Shown piece by piece: positions 1-6,210 of a stretch of 10,039 nt of DNA. A program made the translations under genes and the position numbers. Numbering within the stretch: position 1 is the first letter of the stretch; each line of letters starts with the position of its first letter. The notes beneath the pieces were generated by a model. That model was not told the origin of the DNA and searched no databases. It saw only the letters and a list, made by a program, of their open reading frames with translations. The stretch is from Campylobacterota bacterium (GTDB lineage: Bacteria > Campylobacterota > Campylobacteria > Campylobacterales > Sulfurovaceae): NCBI GenBank assembly GCA_022600655.1, contig JAHZJZ010000158.1, positions 1 to 10,039 on the forward strand, read 5' to 3'.

Positions 1-400
<400 letters not shown>

Positions 401-637
401 ATCTTTCAAATAGCACTACCTTATTAAGTGTAAGAACCTAATAACTAGTATATTTAAGATGTTTAAAAAGCATATAAAACCCAAATTAGCAATTCAACCA
501 TTACGATAGACTCTTAACCATGTTATGTAACTAACATACCATTCACAAGAAGATAACTCAAAGCTCATTGAGCTAAGAAAGTAAAGTATATACTTTTAAC
601 TAATAACTATTAGTTACCCAAATATATTTTCCTTTCT
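401..637 (+). other. 23S-5S internal transcribed spacer with clustered palindromes, no tRNA
   Basis: This AT-rich spacer lies between the 23S end and the 5S start. I see no tRNA and no ORF in it. It holds several short perfect inverted repeats: ATGTTA/TAACAT (520-525 and 532-537), AGCTC/GAGCT (562-566 and 570-574), the 14-base palindrome at 583-596, and TAACTAATA/TATTAGTTA (597-605 and 608-616). The last two abut just before 5S. They are probably pre-rRNA processing stems (RNase III or RNase E type sites); that role is inferred. Confidence 0.6.
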
Positions 638-754
638 TAGTGGTGGGTCTAGAGGGAGGGTTATACCTGGCTCCATTCCGAACCCAGAAGTCAAGCCTCC
701 CATCGCCGATAATACTTACCCTGTCTGGGTTGGGAATGTAGGTCGCTGCCACTT
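638..754 (+). rRNA. rrf: 5S ribosomal RNA
   Basis: This is the small RNA of the large ribosomal subunit, transcribed after 23S in the usual bacterial order. The conserved CCGAACCCAGAAGTCAAGC segment is at about 679-697, followed by CATCGCCGATAATACT, and the 3' side ends GTAGGTCGCTGCCACT. Helix I forms from AGTGGT (639-644) and GCCACT (748-753). The length of about 117 bases fits the family. The ends are placed from helix I and may be off by a few bases. The sequence after it is very T-rich but has no separate GC hairpin. Confidence 0.93.
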
Positions 755-839
755 TGATTTCTCTTTATCTTATTTTTATCCCACTCTTACTTTATTTTTA
801 TTACTTTTTATTTTCTAATATGTTTTTTCTTTTTCTCTT

Positions 840-896
840 TATTACTTTTTTCATTATTATAAATACGATACAATACTTTTTATTAATTAATTAGGA
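840..896 (+). promoter_or_regulatory. Promoter and ribosome binding site of argH
   Basis: A TACAAT -10 box at 869-874 lies within GATACAAT, and the same octamer appears before the fic gene. The upstream part is T-rich with no clear -35, as is common in Campylobacterota. AGGA at 893-896 sits 7 bases before the GTG start. The rest of the 755-903 gap is T-rich spacer in which I see no other feature. Confidence 0.5.
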
Positions 897-903
897 TTAC
901 ATA

Positions 904-2292
904 GTGTCAAAAAAAATTGCGTCAGCGAGAATAACAGAGACAAGTTCTCAACTACTTCAAGAGTTAAATAACTCTTTACCATTTGATAAAGTGCTTTATC
1001 GTGAAGATATAGAAGGCTCAAGAGCTCATGCTTTTATGTTATCTGAACAGGGAATTATCTCTAAAGATGATTATGAAAAAATTGAAAATGGTTTAGTAGA
1101 GATATATGAAGAGATAGAGTCGGGTAAATTTAAGCTTGATGGAGATGATGAAGATATTCATATGGCGATTGAGGTGCGATTAACTGAAAAAATTGGTGAT
1201 GCAGGTAAACGATTGCATACTGCAAGAAGTCGTAATGATCAGGTGGCATTAGATTTTAGGCTTTTTGTTCAAAAAAATAGTCAAGTTATTGCTAATCTTC
1301 TTTTACAAAATATAGAGACTTTGATAAAAGTTGCTAACAAAAATATTACGACACTACTTCCAGGTATGACACATCTTCAACATGCTCAGCCAATTAATTT
1401 TGGATATCATATGATGGCATATGCCTCTATGTTTAAAAGAGATTATGAACGATTTATAAGCTCTTATGAGCGAAACAACTACTCACCTATAGGTTGTGCT
1501 GCATTGGCGGGTACACCTCACACTATTAACCGTCAAACTACATCAGAAAGGCTTGGATTTAAAGAGCCTACTTTAAACTGTCTCGATACAGTAAGTGATA
1601 GAGATTTTGGTTTGGAGATTCTTTTTAATATCTCGACTATGATGATGCATATGAGCCGTTTGAGTGAGGAGCTTATCTTGTGGTCGGCTAGTGAATTTAG
1701 ATTTATTACACTTAGTGATAAACATGCTACAGGTTCATCAATTATGCCACAAAAGAAAAATCCAGATATTCCAGAGTTGCTTAGAGGAAAAACAGGTCGG
1801 GTCAATGGTAACCTTATCTCCCTTTTAACAGTAATGAAGGGTCTTCCATTGGCTTATAATAAGGATATGCAAGAGGATAAAGAGGGTGTTTTTGATTCGG
1901 TAAAAACTGCTCTGCTTTCACTACAAGTACTAAATGAGATGATAGATGAGATGCAGGTTAACAGTGAGAATATGGAAAAAGCTTGTATGATAGGTCATTT
2001 AAGTGCAACAGATTTGGCTGATTATCTTGTGAAAAATGTAGGTATTCCTTTTAGAGATGCATATCATATTACTGGTAATGTGGTTAATGTCGCAGAAACA
2101 AAAGGGCTAGATATTTCAGAACTTACCTTAGACGATTTACAAAGTGTAGATGCTAGGATAGATGAGGGTGTCGTTGCACTACTTGATAATAGAGCCTCTA
2201 TGAATGCACGGCAATCAGAGGGAGGAACGAGTACCATTCGTACTCAAGAACAGATAGAGAAGCTTACCTTATGGGTAGCATCACAAAGATAA
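904..2292 (+). CDS. argH: Argininosuccinate lyase
   Basis: This cytoplasmic enzyme catalyses the last step of arginine synthesis, splitting argininosuccinate into arginine and fumarate. The 462-residue length is normal for the family. The fumarase/aspartase superfamily signature GSSIMPQKKNP lies at residues 277-287, with the catalytic serine in the mobile loop (S278 or S279). H160 in THLQHAQP is the expected catalytic histidine region. The substrate-binding segments TARSRNDQ (107-113) and the HAFML motif (42-46) are also present. The start is GTG, chosen because AGGA lies 7 bases upstream and the protein begins with the usual ArgH N-terminus. It is followed after 9 bases by a PTS EIIA gene and then a TRIC gene, so the three are probably co-transcribed, although arginine synthesis and sugar uptake have no obvious link. 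The gene looks intact. Confidence 0.97.
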   Translation: MSKKIASARITETSSQLLQELNNSLPFDKVLYREDIEGSRAHAFMLSEQGIISKDDYEKIENGLVEIYEEIESGKFKLDGDDEDIHMAIEVRLTEKIGDAGKRLHTARSRNDQVALDFRLFVQKNSQVIANLLLQNIETLIKVANKNITTLLPGMTHLQHAQPINFGYHMMAYASMFKRDYERFISSYERNNYSPIGCAALAGTPHTINRQTTSERLGFKEPTLNCLDTVSDRDFGLEILFNISTMMMHMSRLSEELILWSASEFRFITLSDKHATGSSIMPQKKNPDIPELLRGKTGRVNGNLISLLTVMKGLPLAYNKDMQEDKEGVFDSVKTALLSLQVLNEMIDEMQVNSENMEKACMIGHLSATDLADYLVKNVGIPFRDAYHITGNVVNVAETKGLDISELTLDDLQSVDARIDEGVVALLDNRASMNARQSEGGTSTIRTQEQIEKLTLWVASQR

Positions 2293-2301
2293 GGAGTTGG
2301 A

Positions 2302-2778
2302 ATGTTTGGATTGTTTAAAGCTAAAAGTACAAAATTGGTCTCACCTGTTGATGGACAGTTAATTGAACTTGAGAATGTCCCAGATAAGGTTTTCTCTCAA
2401 AAGTTGGTAGGTGATGGTATTGCGGTTATTCCTTCAAGTGGTACAGTTGTGGCTCCTGTAACAGGTGTTATTTCACGAATATTTCCAACGCATCATGCTT
2501 TTTCCATTACTACCTCTAACGGCTTAGAGGTAATGGTTCATATAGGACTAGATACTGTTGAACTACAAGGAGAGGGTTTCAGTTGTCTTAAAAAAGAGGG
2601 TGACGAAGTTACCGTAGGTACTCCAATTATTCGGGTCGATAAAGAGTATCTTAAATCACAAGGAAAAGAGATTATCACTCCTATGGTAGTAAGCAGTGAA
2701 AAAGAGATTACTGTTGAGAAACATAAAGTTGGTATTGTACGTGAGGGTGAAGTTCTTTTAGAAGTTAAATTTTCATAA
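2302..2778 (+). CDS. crr: Stand-alone glucose-family PTS EIIA protein
   Basis: This soluble phosphocarrier takes phosphate from HPr and passes it to a sugar-specific EIIB domain. Its 158 residues make a complete single-domain EIIA of the glucose/N-acetylglucosamine family. H80 in VHIGLDTVEL matches the phosphorylated histidine (H90 in E. coli Crr), and H65 in HHAFSI matches its partner (H75). The N-terminal SPVDGQL and GDGIAV segments are also typical. GGAG at 2293-2296 serves as ribosome binding site, and only 9 bases separate it from argH. The window also encodes NagE (EIIC-EIIB) and an HPr-EI fusion, both without an EIIA domain, so this protein is their likely partner although it sits in another transcription unit. 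The family assignment is firm; the partner assignment is inference. The symbol follows E. coli usage and implies no catabolite-control role here. Confidence 0.93.
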   Translation: MFGLFKAKSTKLVSPVDGQLIELENVPDKVFSQKLVGDGIAVIPSSGTVVAPVTGVISRIFPTHHAFSITTSNGLEVMVHIGLDTVELQGEGFSCLKKEGDEVTVGTPIIRVDKEYLKSQGKEIITPMVVSSEKEITVEKHKVGIVREGEVLLEVKFS

Positions 2779-2784
2779 CAGTGT

Positions 2785-3396
2785 ATGGAAAAATTTCTTA
2801 TTGTGACCGATATTATAGGAATCATCTCTTTTTCTATTAGTGGTTTTTTGATTGCAATTTATTATAAGTTTGACTTGGTTGGTGTTTTTATTGCTTCAAC
2901 GCTCACTGCTTTGGGTGGTGGAATTATACGCGATGGGATGATAGGTCAGATGCCTTTTGCCTTTACGCATAATTATCCTTTTTATGTGATTGTAGGAACA
3001 GTTGCTATTATGAGTACCTTTAAAATCCACAGAATCAAAGATATAGAGAACCATTTTATCTATGTACTTAGTGACTCCATTGGTCTAGTGGCTTTTAGTA
3101 TTATGGGAGCATTAATTGCTCTTAGGGAAGAGGTTAATCTGTTAGGGACTATTGTTATAACACTCCTAACAGCTGTAGGTGGTGGAACTATTCGTGATGT
3201 TCTAACCAATAAAATCCCTTTTTTTATGGAAAAAGACTTTTATGCTGTTATTGCTATCTGTATAGGAATATTTTTCTATTTTATTAATGGCTATGTAGAG
3301 ATAGATTTAATAACTATTCTAGTGGTGTTTGTCGTCTTTCTATTTATACGTCTATTGGCTTATTACAAAAAGTGGTCAGTACCTTTTTTACACTAG
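2785..3396 (+). CDS. TRIC / UPF0126 family membrane protein (YadS/YicG-like)
   Basis: This inner-membrane protein belongs to the family formerly called UPF0126, which has two internally repeated modules and is related to trimeric intracellular cation channels. The repeat is plain in the sequence: GGGIIRDGMIGQMPF at about residues 44-58 and GGGTIRDVLTNKIPF at about 132-146, each after a hydrophobic helix. About seven hydrophobic segments span the 203 residues. Prokaryotic members have been described as potassium-permeable channels, and some relatives are annotated as glycine transporters. Substrate cannot be told from this sequence. It starts 6 bases after the EIIA stop with no clear ribosome binding site, which suggests translational coupling in the argH-EIIA operon. 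Its stop codon directly abuts that of the opposing VF530 gene. Confidence 0.87.
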   Translation: MEKFLIVTDIIGIISFSISGFLIAIYYKFDLVGVFIASTLTALGGGIIRDGMIGQMPFAFTHNYPFYVIVGTVAIMSTFKIHRIKDIENHFIYVLSDSIGLVAFSIMGALIALREEVNLLGTIVITLLTAVGGGTIRDVLTNKIPFFMEKDFYAVIAICIGIFFYFINGYVEIDLITILVVFVVFLFIRLLAYYKKWSVPFLH

Positions 3397-3618
3397 TTAC
3401 TTTTTAAACGTCTCTATATACAACTTCTCAACTTTAATCCTAGCCCACTCATGGTCAACATTTCTTAAAAATTTAAGAGAGGCTTTGATGTGAGGGTTGT
3501 TATTAAAGCAGTTGATTTTCACTCTTTTTCCTAACTCTTCCCAGCCATAATGCTCTACAAGTTCTTTAATAATCTGTTCAAGTTTAATGCCATGCAGTGG
3601 GTTATTTGAGTTGTCCAT
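3397..3618 (-). CDS. VF530 family (DUF2132) small DNA-binding protein
   Basis: This 73-residue protein matches the VF530/DUF2132 family, named after a Vibrio fischeri protein of known structure and annotated as DNA-binding. Family hallmarks are NNPLHG (residues 5-10), LEQIIKELVEHYGWEELG (13-30), CFNNNPHIKASLKFLR (37-52) and WAR (58-60). The biological role is not known. It lies convergent with the TRIC gene, its TAA starting at the base after the TRIC TAG, and divergent from radC across 77 bases. A purine-rich AGAGA stretch precedes the ATG, with a TATAAT -10 further upstream. The family call is confident; any regulatory role would be a guess. Confidence 0.85.
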   Translation of the reverse strand: MDNSNNPLHGIKLEQIIKELVEHYGWEELGKRVKINCFNNNPHIKASLKFLRNVDHEWARIKVEKLYIETFKK

Positions 3619-3695
3619 ATTTTCTCTTTTCTGGTATTATATGACAATTTGACATATTTCTAGGTTATTTCTGAAAGCTGTTCTATACTGTTACT
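3619..3695. promoter_or_regulatory. Divergent promoter region between the VF530 gene and radC
   Basis: On the minus strand a perfect TATAAT (complement of 3636-3641) would start transcription about 11 bases before the VF530 ATG. On the plus strand TATACT at 3684-3689 ends only 6 bases before the radC ATG, leaving no room for a normal leader. Two TGACA copies (3642-3646 and 3650-3654, the second as TTGACA) lie between the two -10 boxes and could be a regulator site or -35 material. Promoter assignments are by eye. Confidence 0.45.
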
Positions 3696-4355
3696 ATGAA
3701 AACCATAAAAGAACTCCATAACGATGATAAACCCAGAGAGAAGTTGGTCAAAAAAGGGGTAGAATCTCTAAAAAATGATGAGCTTCTCTCTGTACTTATA
3801 GGCTCAGGTATACAGGGGAAAGATGTCCGTAAACTCTCACGAGGGATTGTCGCTCTCTTAGATAGTTCTTTTCACTCTTTAACACTAGAACAACTATGCA
3901 ATATTCATGGTTTAGGTATCGCCAAAGCCTCACAAATCTTAGCTTCGATAGAATTAGCCAAACGCTACACCTCACAAGCCAATAAAAAAATCACTTCAGC
4001 AGAAGATGTTTCTAAAGAGTTAAAATCTTTTACCACTAAACAGCAAGAGTATTTTTTAACCATTACCCTTGATGGGGCATCACACATTATTAACACCCGA
4101 ACTGTTTTTATAGGCACACTCAACCAGAGCTTGGTTCATCCACGAGAGGTCTTTGCCGATGCTATTGCCGATAGAGCAGCAGGAATCATCATAGCACATA
4201 ATCATCCATCAGGAACACTGAGTGCTAGTTGTGCTGATATACAGATAACGGAACGATTAGAGGAGGTTTCCAAATTGGTTGGGATTGAACTGCTTGACCA
4301 TGTGATATTGGCTAAAGATGGGTTTTATAGTTTTGCTGATGAGGGGTTGTTGTAG
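3696..4355 (+). CDS. radC: RadC family JAB/MPN-domain protein
   Basis: This RadC-like protein has 219 residues, close to the usual length of about 220. The N-terminal RadC domain begins with the typical KELHNDDKPREKL, and a helix-hairpin-helix motif lies near residues 69-78 (NIHGLGIAKA). The C-terminal JAB/MPN metal site shows HNHPSG at 168-173, D181 as the likely third ligand and E151 in HPREVF. All expected metal-site residues are therefore present. RadC was once linked to DNA repair, but its true function is unsettled, and copies are frequent next to mobile or defence islands, as here. No Shine-Dalgarno sequence precedes the ATG and a -10 box lies 6 bases upstream, so the message may be leaderless. 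The start is supported by the exact fit to the family N-terminus. Confidence 0.95.
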   Translation: MKTIKELHNDDKPREKLVKKGVESLKNDELLSVLIGSGIQGKDVRKLSRGIVALLDSSFHSLTLEQLCNIHGLGIAKASQILASIELAKRYTSQANKKITSAEDVSKELKSFTTKQQEYFLTITLDGASHIINTRTVFIGTLNQSLVHPREVFADAIADRAAGIIIAHNHPSGTLSASCADIQITERLEEVSKLVGIELLDHVILAKDGFYSFADEGLL

Positions 4356-4380
4356 ACGCTGTTTATATTGTGCTTATGCT

Positions 4381-4399
4381 ATTTCTAATGTATAGAAAT
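4381..4399 (+). terminator. Weak AU-rich hairpin after radC
   Basis: ATTTCTA (4381-4387) and TAGAAAT (4393-4399) form a 7-pair stem with a 5-base loop, followed by a T-rich stretch. It lies 25 bases after the radC stop and could help end transcription. The stem is weak, so confidence is low. Confidence 0.3.
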
Positions 4400-4417
4400 T
4401 TGACTTTGGCTTTGATG

Positions 4418-4437
4418 GTGTAGTCGGGGGACTACAC
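4418..4437. repeat. Perfect 8-bp palindrome with G-rich loop
   Basis: GTGTAGTC (4418-4425) and GACTACAC (4430-4437) pair perfectly around a GGGG loop. No T-run follows on the plus strand, so it is a poor intrinsic terminator. It stands between the conserved radC gene and the broken rhuM gene, so it may mark an island edge or be a dispersed palindromic repeat. Whether it recurs elsewhere in the genome cannot be seen here. Confidence 0.5.
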
Positions 4438-4473
4438 TCTACTTATGTTATGCTTCTAAAAAAAGGAAAAATT

Positions 4474-4789
4474 ATGAGTGATATTGTAATTTATGAAAAT
4501 GGAGAGGTTGCGTTAAATGCGACGGTTGAGAATGAGACTATTTGGTTAAGACAGGACTGTTATAACTCGACATATTAATAATATATTGAAAGATAATGAA
4601 GTCGATGAAAAAAGCAATGTGCAAAAAATGCACATTGCAAAAGACAAGGTGTTGTATAAAGACAATGGCGAGTTGAAGATAAACGATAATGCTCTGGCTT
4701 CATTGGCTCTTTTGGTGGCGACAAGTATGCCTGAACAGAAAGATATAATTATACGGTTGATTATGAATATGATTTATGATGGAGAGTAA
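4474..4789 (+). pseudogene. rhuM: Broken RhuM-Fic/Doc gene (two internal deletions)
   Basis: Three pieces of one RhuM family protein with a C-terminal Fic/Doc domain are visible. The head (4474-4560) reads MSDIVIYENGEVALNATVENETIWLRQD, a standard RhuM N-terminus, after a good AAGGA ribosome binding site. The reading frame then breaks and stops at 4578. The next piece, one frame over from 4562, reads ITRHINNILKDNEVDEKSNVQKMHIAK, the normal RhuM continuation, with about a dozen residues missing at the join. From about 4640 it continues as LYKDNGELKINDNALASLALLVA and ends at 4789. That resembles the extreme C-terminus of RhuM-Fic/Doc proteins, so some 200 or more residues are gone, including the HPFxDGNKR Fic motif. 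No active product is expected. Family assignment rests on recall of the consensus and was not searched. Confidence 0.8.
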
Positions 4790-4790
4790 T

Positions 4791-4860
4791 GAGTTGATTA
4801 AAATAGTTAATCGACTCAAAATATGATACAATTAGAATACTTAATTGTCTCAAAAGGGTT
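4791..4860 (+). promoter_or_regulatory. fic promoter with three operator-like repeats
   Basis: A TTAAT-G-CTC unit occurs three times: inverted at 4791-4801 (GAGTTGATTAA), direct at 4807-4821 (TTAATCGACTCAAAA) and direct at 4841-4855 (TTAATTGTCTCAAAA). The two direct copies agree at 13 of 15 bases and start 34 bases apart. The first two copies form a hairpin-like inverted repeat. A -10 candidate (TATGAT 4822-4827 or TACAAT 4827-4832) lies between the direct copies, so a bound repressor would cover the promoter. AAAGGG at 4852-4857 is the likely ribosome binding site. Autoregulation by the winged-helix tail of the Fic protein is a plausible inference. Confidence 0.55.
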
Positions 4861-4863
4861 AAA

Positions 4864-5997
4864 ATGGAGAAAAATATCAAAAAGTGGGTATGGCAACATG
4901 AGAATTATCCCAATTTTTCTTATGATAAAAGTCAGCTAAAAGAGTTGTTAACTTCTCTTGAGTATAGGCGTGGTCTGCTTGATGGGGTAGCAAAGTTTTT
5001 TAGTGAACAAGATAGGGTGAGTGTTGAGGTTGATATTTTAACTGAGGAGGCGTTGCATACTTCGGCGATAGAGGGGGAGTATCTGCGTCGAGATAGTGTA
5101 CAAAACTCATTAAAAAAGAGACTTGATAGAGAGTTTTCAGCCCTAGAAGATAGCTCAACCCATCAGAGTGATGCGTTGGTGGCTGTGTTGTTGGATTGTA
5201 GTTTGAACCGTGAGCCTCTGGAGGTGGAGCGACTTCATGCGTGGCACAATGCTCTGTTTGAGGGGAAACGCTTTGATGTGTTGACCAAGATTGATGTGGC
5301 TTCGTTTAGAACACATGACGATATGGAGGTGGTCTCTGGAGCAATAGGTTATGAAAGGGTACACTATTTGGCTCTGCCTCAAAAACGGATTGAGCAGGAT
5401 ATTTTTGAGCTTTTAGAGTGGTGTAATAGTGCTGATGAAAACATCTATATCAAAAGTGCTTTGGCTCATTTATGGTTTGTTATTATCCACCCTTATGATG
5501 ATGGTAATGGACGGATTGCACGAGCCATTACCGATTATCTGCTCTCTAGCCAAAGTGATGAAAAGGCGTTTAAACTCTATTCGTTTTCGATGGCAGTTAA
5601 CAGCGATAGAAAAGGGTATTATGCCATTTTAGACCGAACAACCAATCTTTTTAAGAATCGTGATTATGATTTTACCCCTTGGTTATTGTGGCATTTGGAG
5701 ACATTGAGCTGTGCAATGGAGATGGCACTAGAGAGAATAGATGAGGTGATTGCTAAGACAAAGTTTTGGGATAGATGTCGAGACAAGAGCCTAAATGCAC
5801 GACAGCTAAAGGTGTTGGGTAAAGTTTTGGAGAAGGGTGATTTTGAGGGTGGCATCAATACTAAAAAATACATCTCAATGACCAAAACAAGCCGAGCGAC
5901 AGCCGTGCGAGATATAAATGAGTTGTTGGAGTATGGGTGCATCGTCCAAATAGAAGGCAGTTTAGGGCGAAATGTCCGTTATGAGGTGAAACTATAA
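4864..5997 (+). CDS. fic: Class II Fic family protein with DUF4172 N-terminus and winged-helix C-terminus
   Basis: This is an intact Fic-domain enzyme of 377 residues. Fic proteins usually transfer AMP from ATP to hydroxyl side chains of target proteins, and some act in toxin-antitoxin modules. The N-terminus (WVWQHENYPNFSYD, residues 8-21) matches the DUF4172 domain. TSAIEG at 66-71 fits the class II inhibitory motif (S/T)xxxE(G/N), with E70 expected to block ATP binding, so the enzyme is probably self-inhibited. The target-binding flap is near 149-168. The core HPYDDGNGRIAR at 209-220 has every catalytic residue. Residues about 311-377 look like a winged helix-turn-helix. The gene sits inside a decayed restriction-modification scar, between rhuM and hsdS remnants, and its stop overlaps the hsdS-like start (TAATG). 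Catalysis and self-regulation are inferred from family; the target is unknown. Confidence 0.93.
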   Translation: MEKNIKKWVWQHENYPNFSYDKSQLKELLTSLEYRRGLLDGVAKFFSEQDRVSVEVDILTEEALHTSAIEGEYLRRDSVQNSLKKRLDREFSALEDSSTHQSDALVAVLLDCSLNREPLEVERLHAWHNALFEGKRFDVLTKIDVASFRTHDDMEVVSGAIGYERVHYLALPQKRIEQDIFELLEWCNSADENIYIKSALAHLWFVIIHPYDDGNGRIARAITDYLLSSQSDEKAFKLYSFSMAVNSDRKGYYAILDRTTNLFKNRDYDFTPWLLWHLETLSCAMEMALERIDEVIAKTKFWDRCRDKSLNARQLKVLGKVLEKGDFEGGINTKKYISMTKTSRATAVRDINELLEYGCIVQIEGSLGRNVRYEVKL

Positions 5998-6077
5998 TGA
6001 GTAAGATAAATGTACCAAAATTGAGATTTGGGGAGTTTGATGGGGAGCGGGTTGAGAAGAGATTAGATGAAACCTAA
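5997..6077 (+). pseudogene. hsdS: hsdS-like N-terminal remnant
   Basis: A 26-codon reading frame starts at an ATG that overlaps the fic stop by one base (TAATG). Its NVPKLRFGEFDGERVEKRL matches the well-known start of type I restriction specificity subunits, consensus VPKLRFPEFxGEWxxKKL. It then ends in a stop at 6075-6077, where a complete HsdS would have about 400 residues. The rest of the gene, including both target-recognition domains, is missing. The overlap with fic suggests that fic and hsdS once formed one operon. The match rests on a short but distinctive motif. Confidence 0.65.
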
Positions 6078-6192
6078 ACTGCTAGAGCGTCGTAAAGTGA
6101 TTTCTAGGGTAACCGATAAGATTGTTGATTATATTGGGAAGTTTATGGATGGGGTAGCAGAGCCTAAAGAGGGGTATGGAAAAAAGGAGTAG
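6067..6192 (+). pseudogene. C-terminal remnant, possibly of hsdR
   Basis: A 41-codon frame reads KPKLLERRKVISRVTDKIVDYIGKFMDGVAEP and ends in TAG at 6190-6192. It overlaps the hsdS-like fragment by 11 bases in another frame, and a stop (6064-6066) lies directly upstream in its own frame. The composition and ending look like the extreme C-terminus of some type I restriction R subunits. I recall this only loosely, so the hsdR assignment is tentative. If right, one deletion from early hsdS to the end of hsdR would explain the join at about 6060-6080. It could also be an unrelated short gene. Confidence 0.4.
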
Positions 6193-6210
6193 AGAGGGAA
6201 ATCTCTCTAC
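6180..6210 (-). terminator. Intrinsic terminator of the ptsI-nagE operon, overlapping the nagE stop
   Basis: GTAGAGAG (6189-6196) and CTCTCTAC (6203-6210) form a perfect 8-pair stem with a 6-base loop. On the minus strand it is followed by TCC and six Ts (complement of 6180-6185), which makes a good intrinsic terminator. The nagE stop codon (6207-6209) lies inside the stem. No T-run follows on the plus strand, so it acts best for the PTS operon. Confidence 0.72.

Noticed and set aside
401..637. A tRNA gene or CRISPR array in the rRNA spacer
   Set aside because: No cloverleaf or T-arm consensus is seen, and the repeats are inverted, short and unlike one another.
755..800. An intrinsic terminator directly after 5S rRNA
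   Set aside because: The region is T-rich but has no independent GC stem. Only helix I of 5S itself could serve, so I did not list one.
4586..4789. A separate 67-codon hypothetical gene starting at TTG
   Set aside because: Reading upstream in the same frame gives ITRHINNI, which continues the RhuM sequence. The frame is the middle and tail of a broken RhuM-Fic/Doc gene.
5155..5942. Open frames on either strand within the fic gene
   Set aside because: They lie in other frames of a well-supported Fic gene, have no recognisable motifs and no ribosome binding sites.
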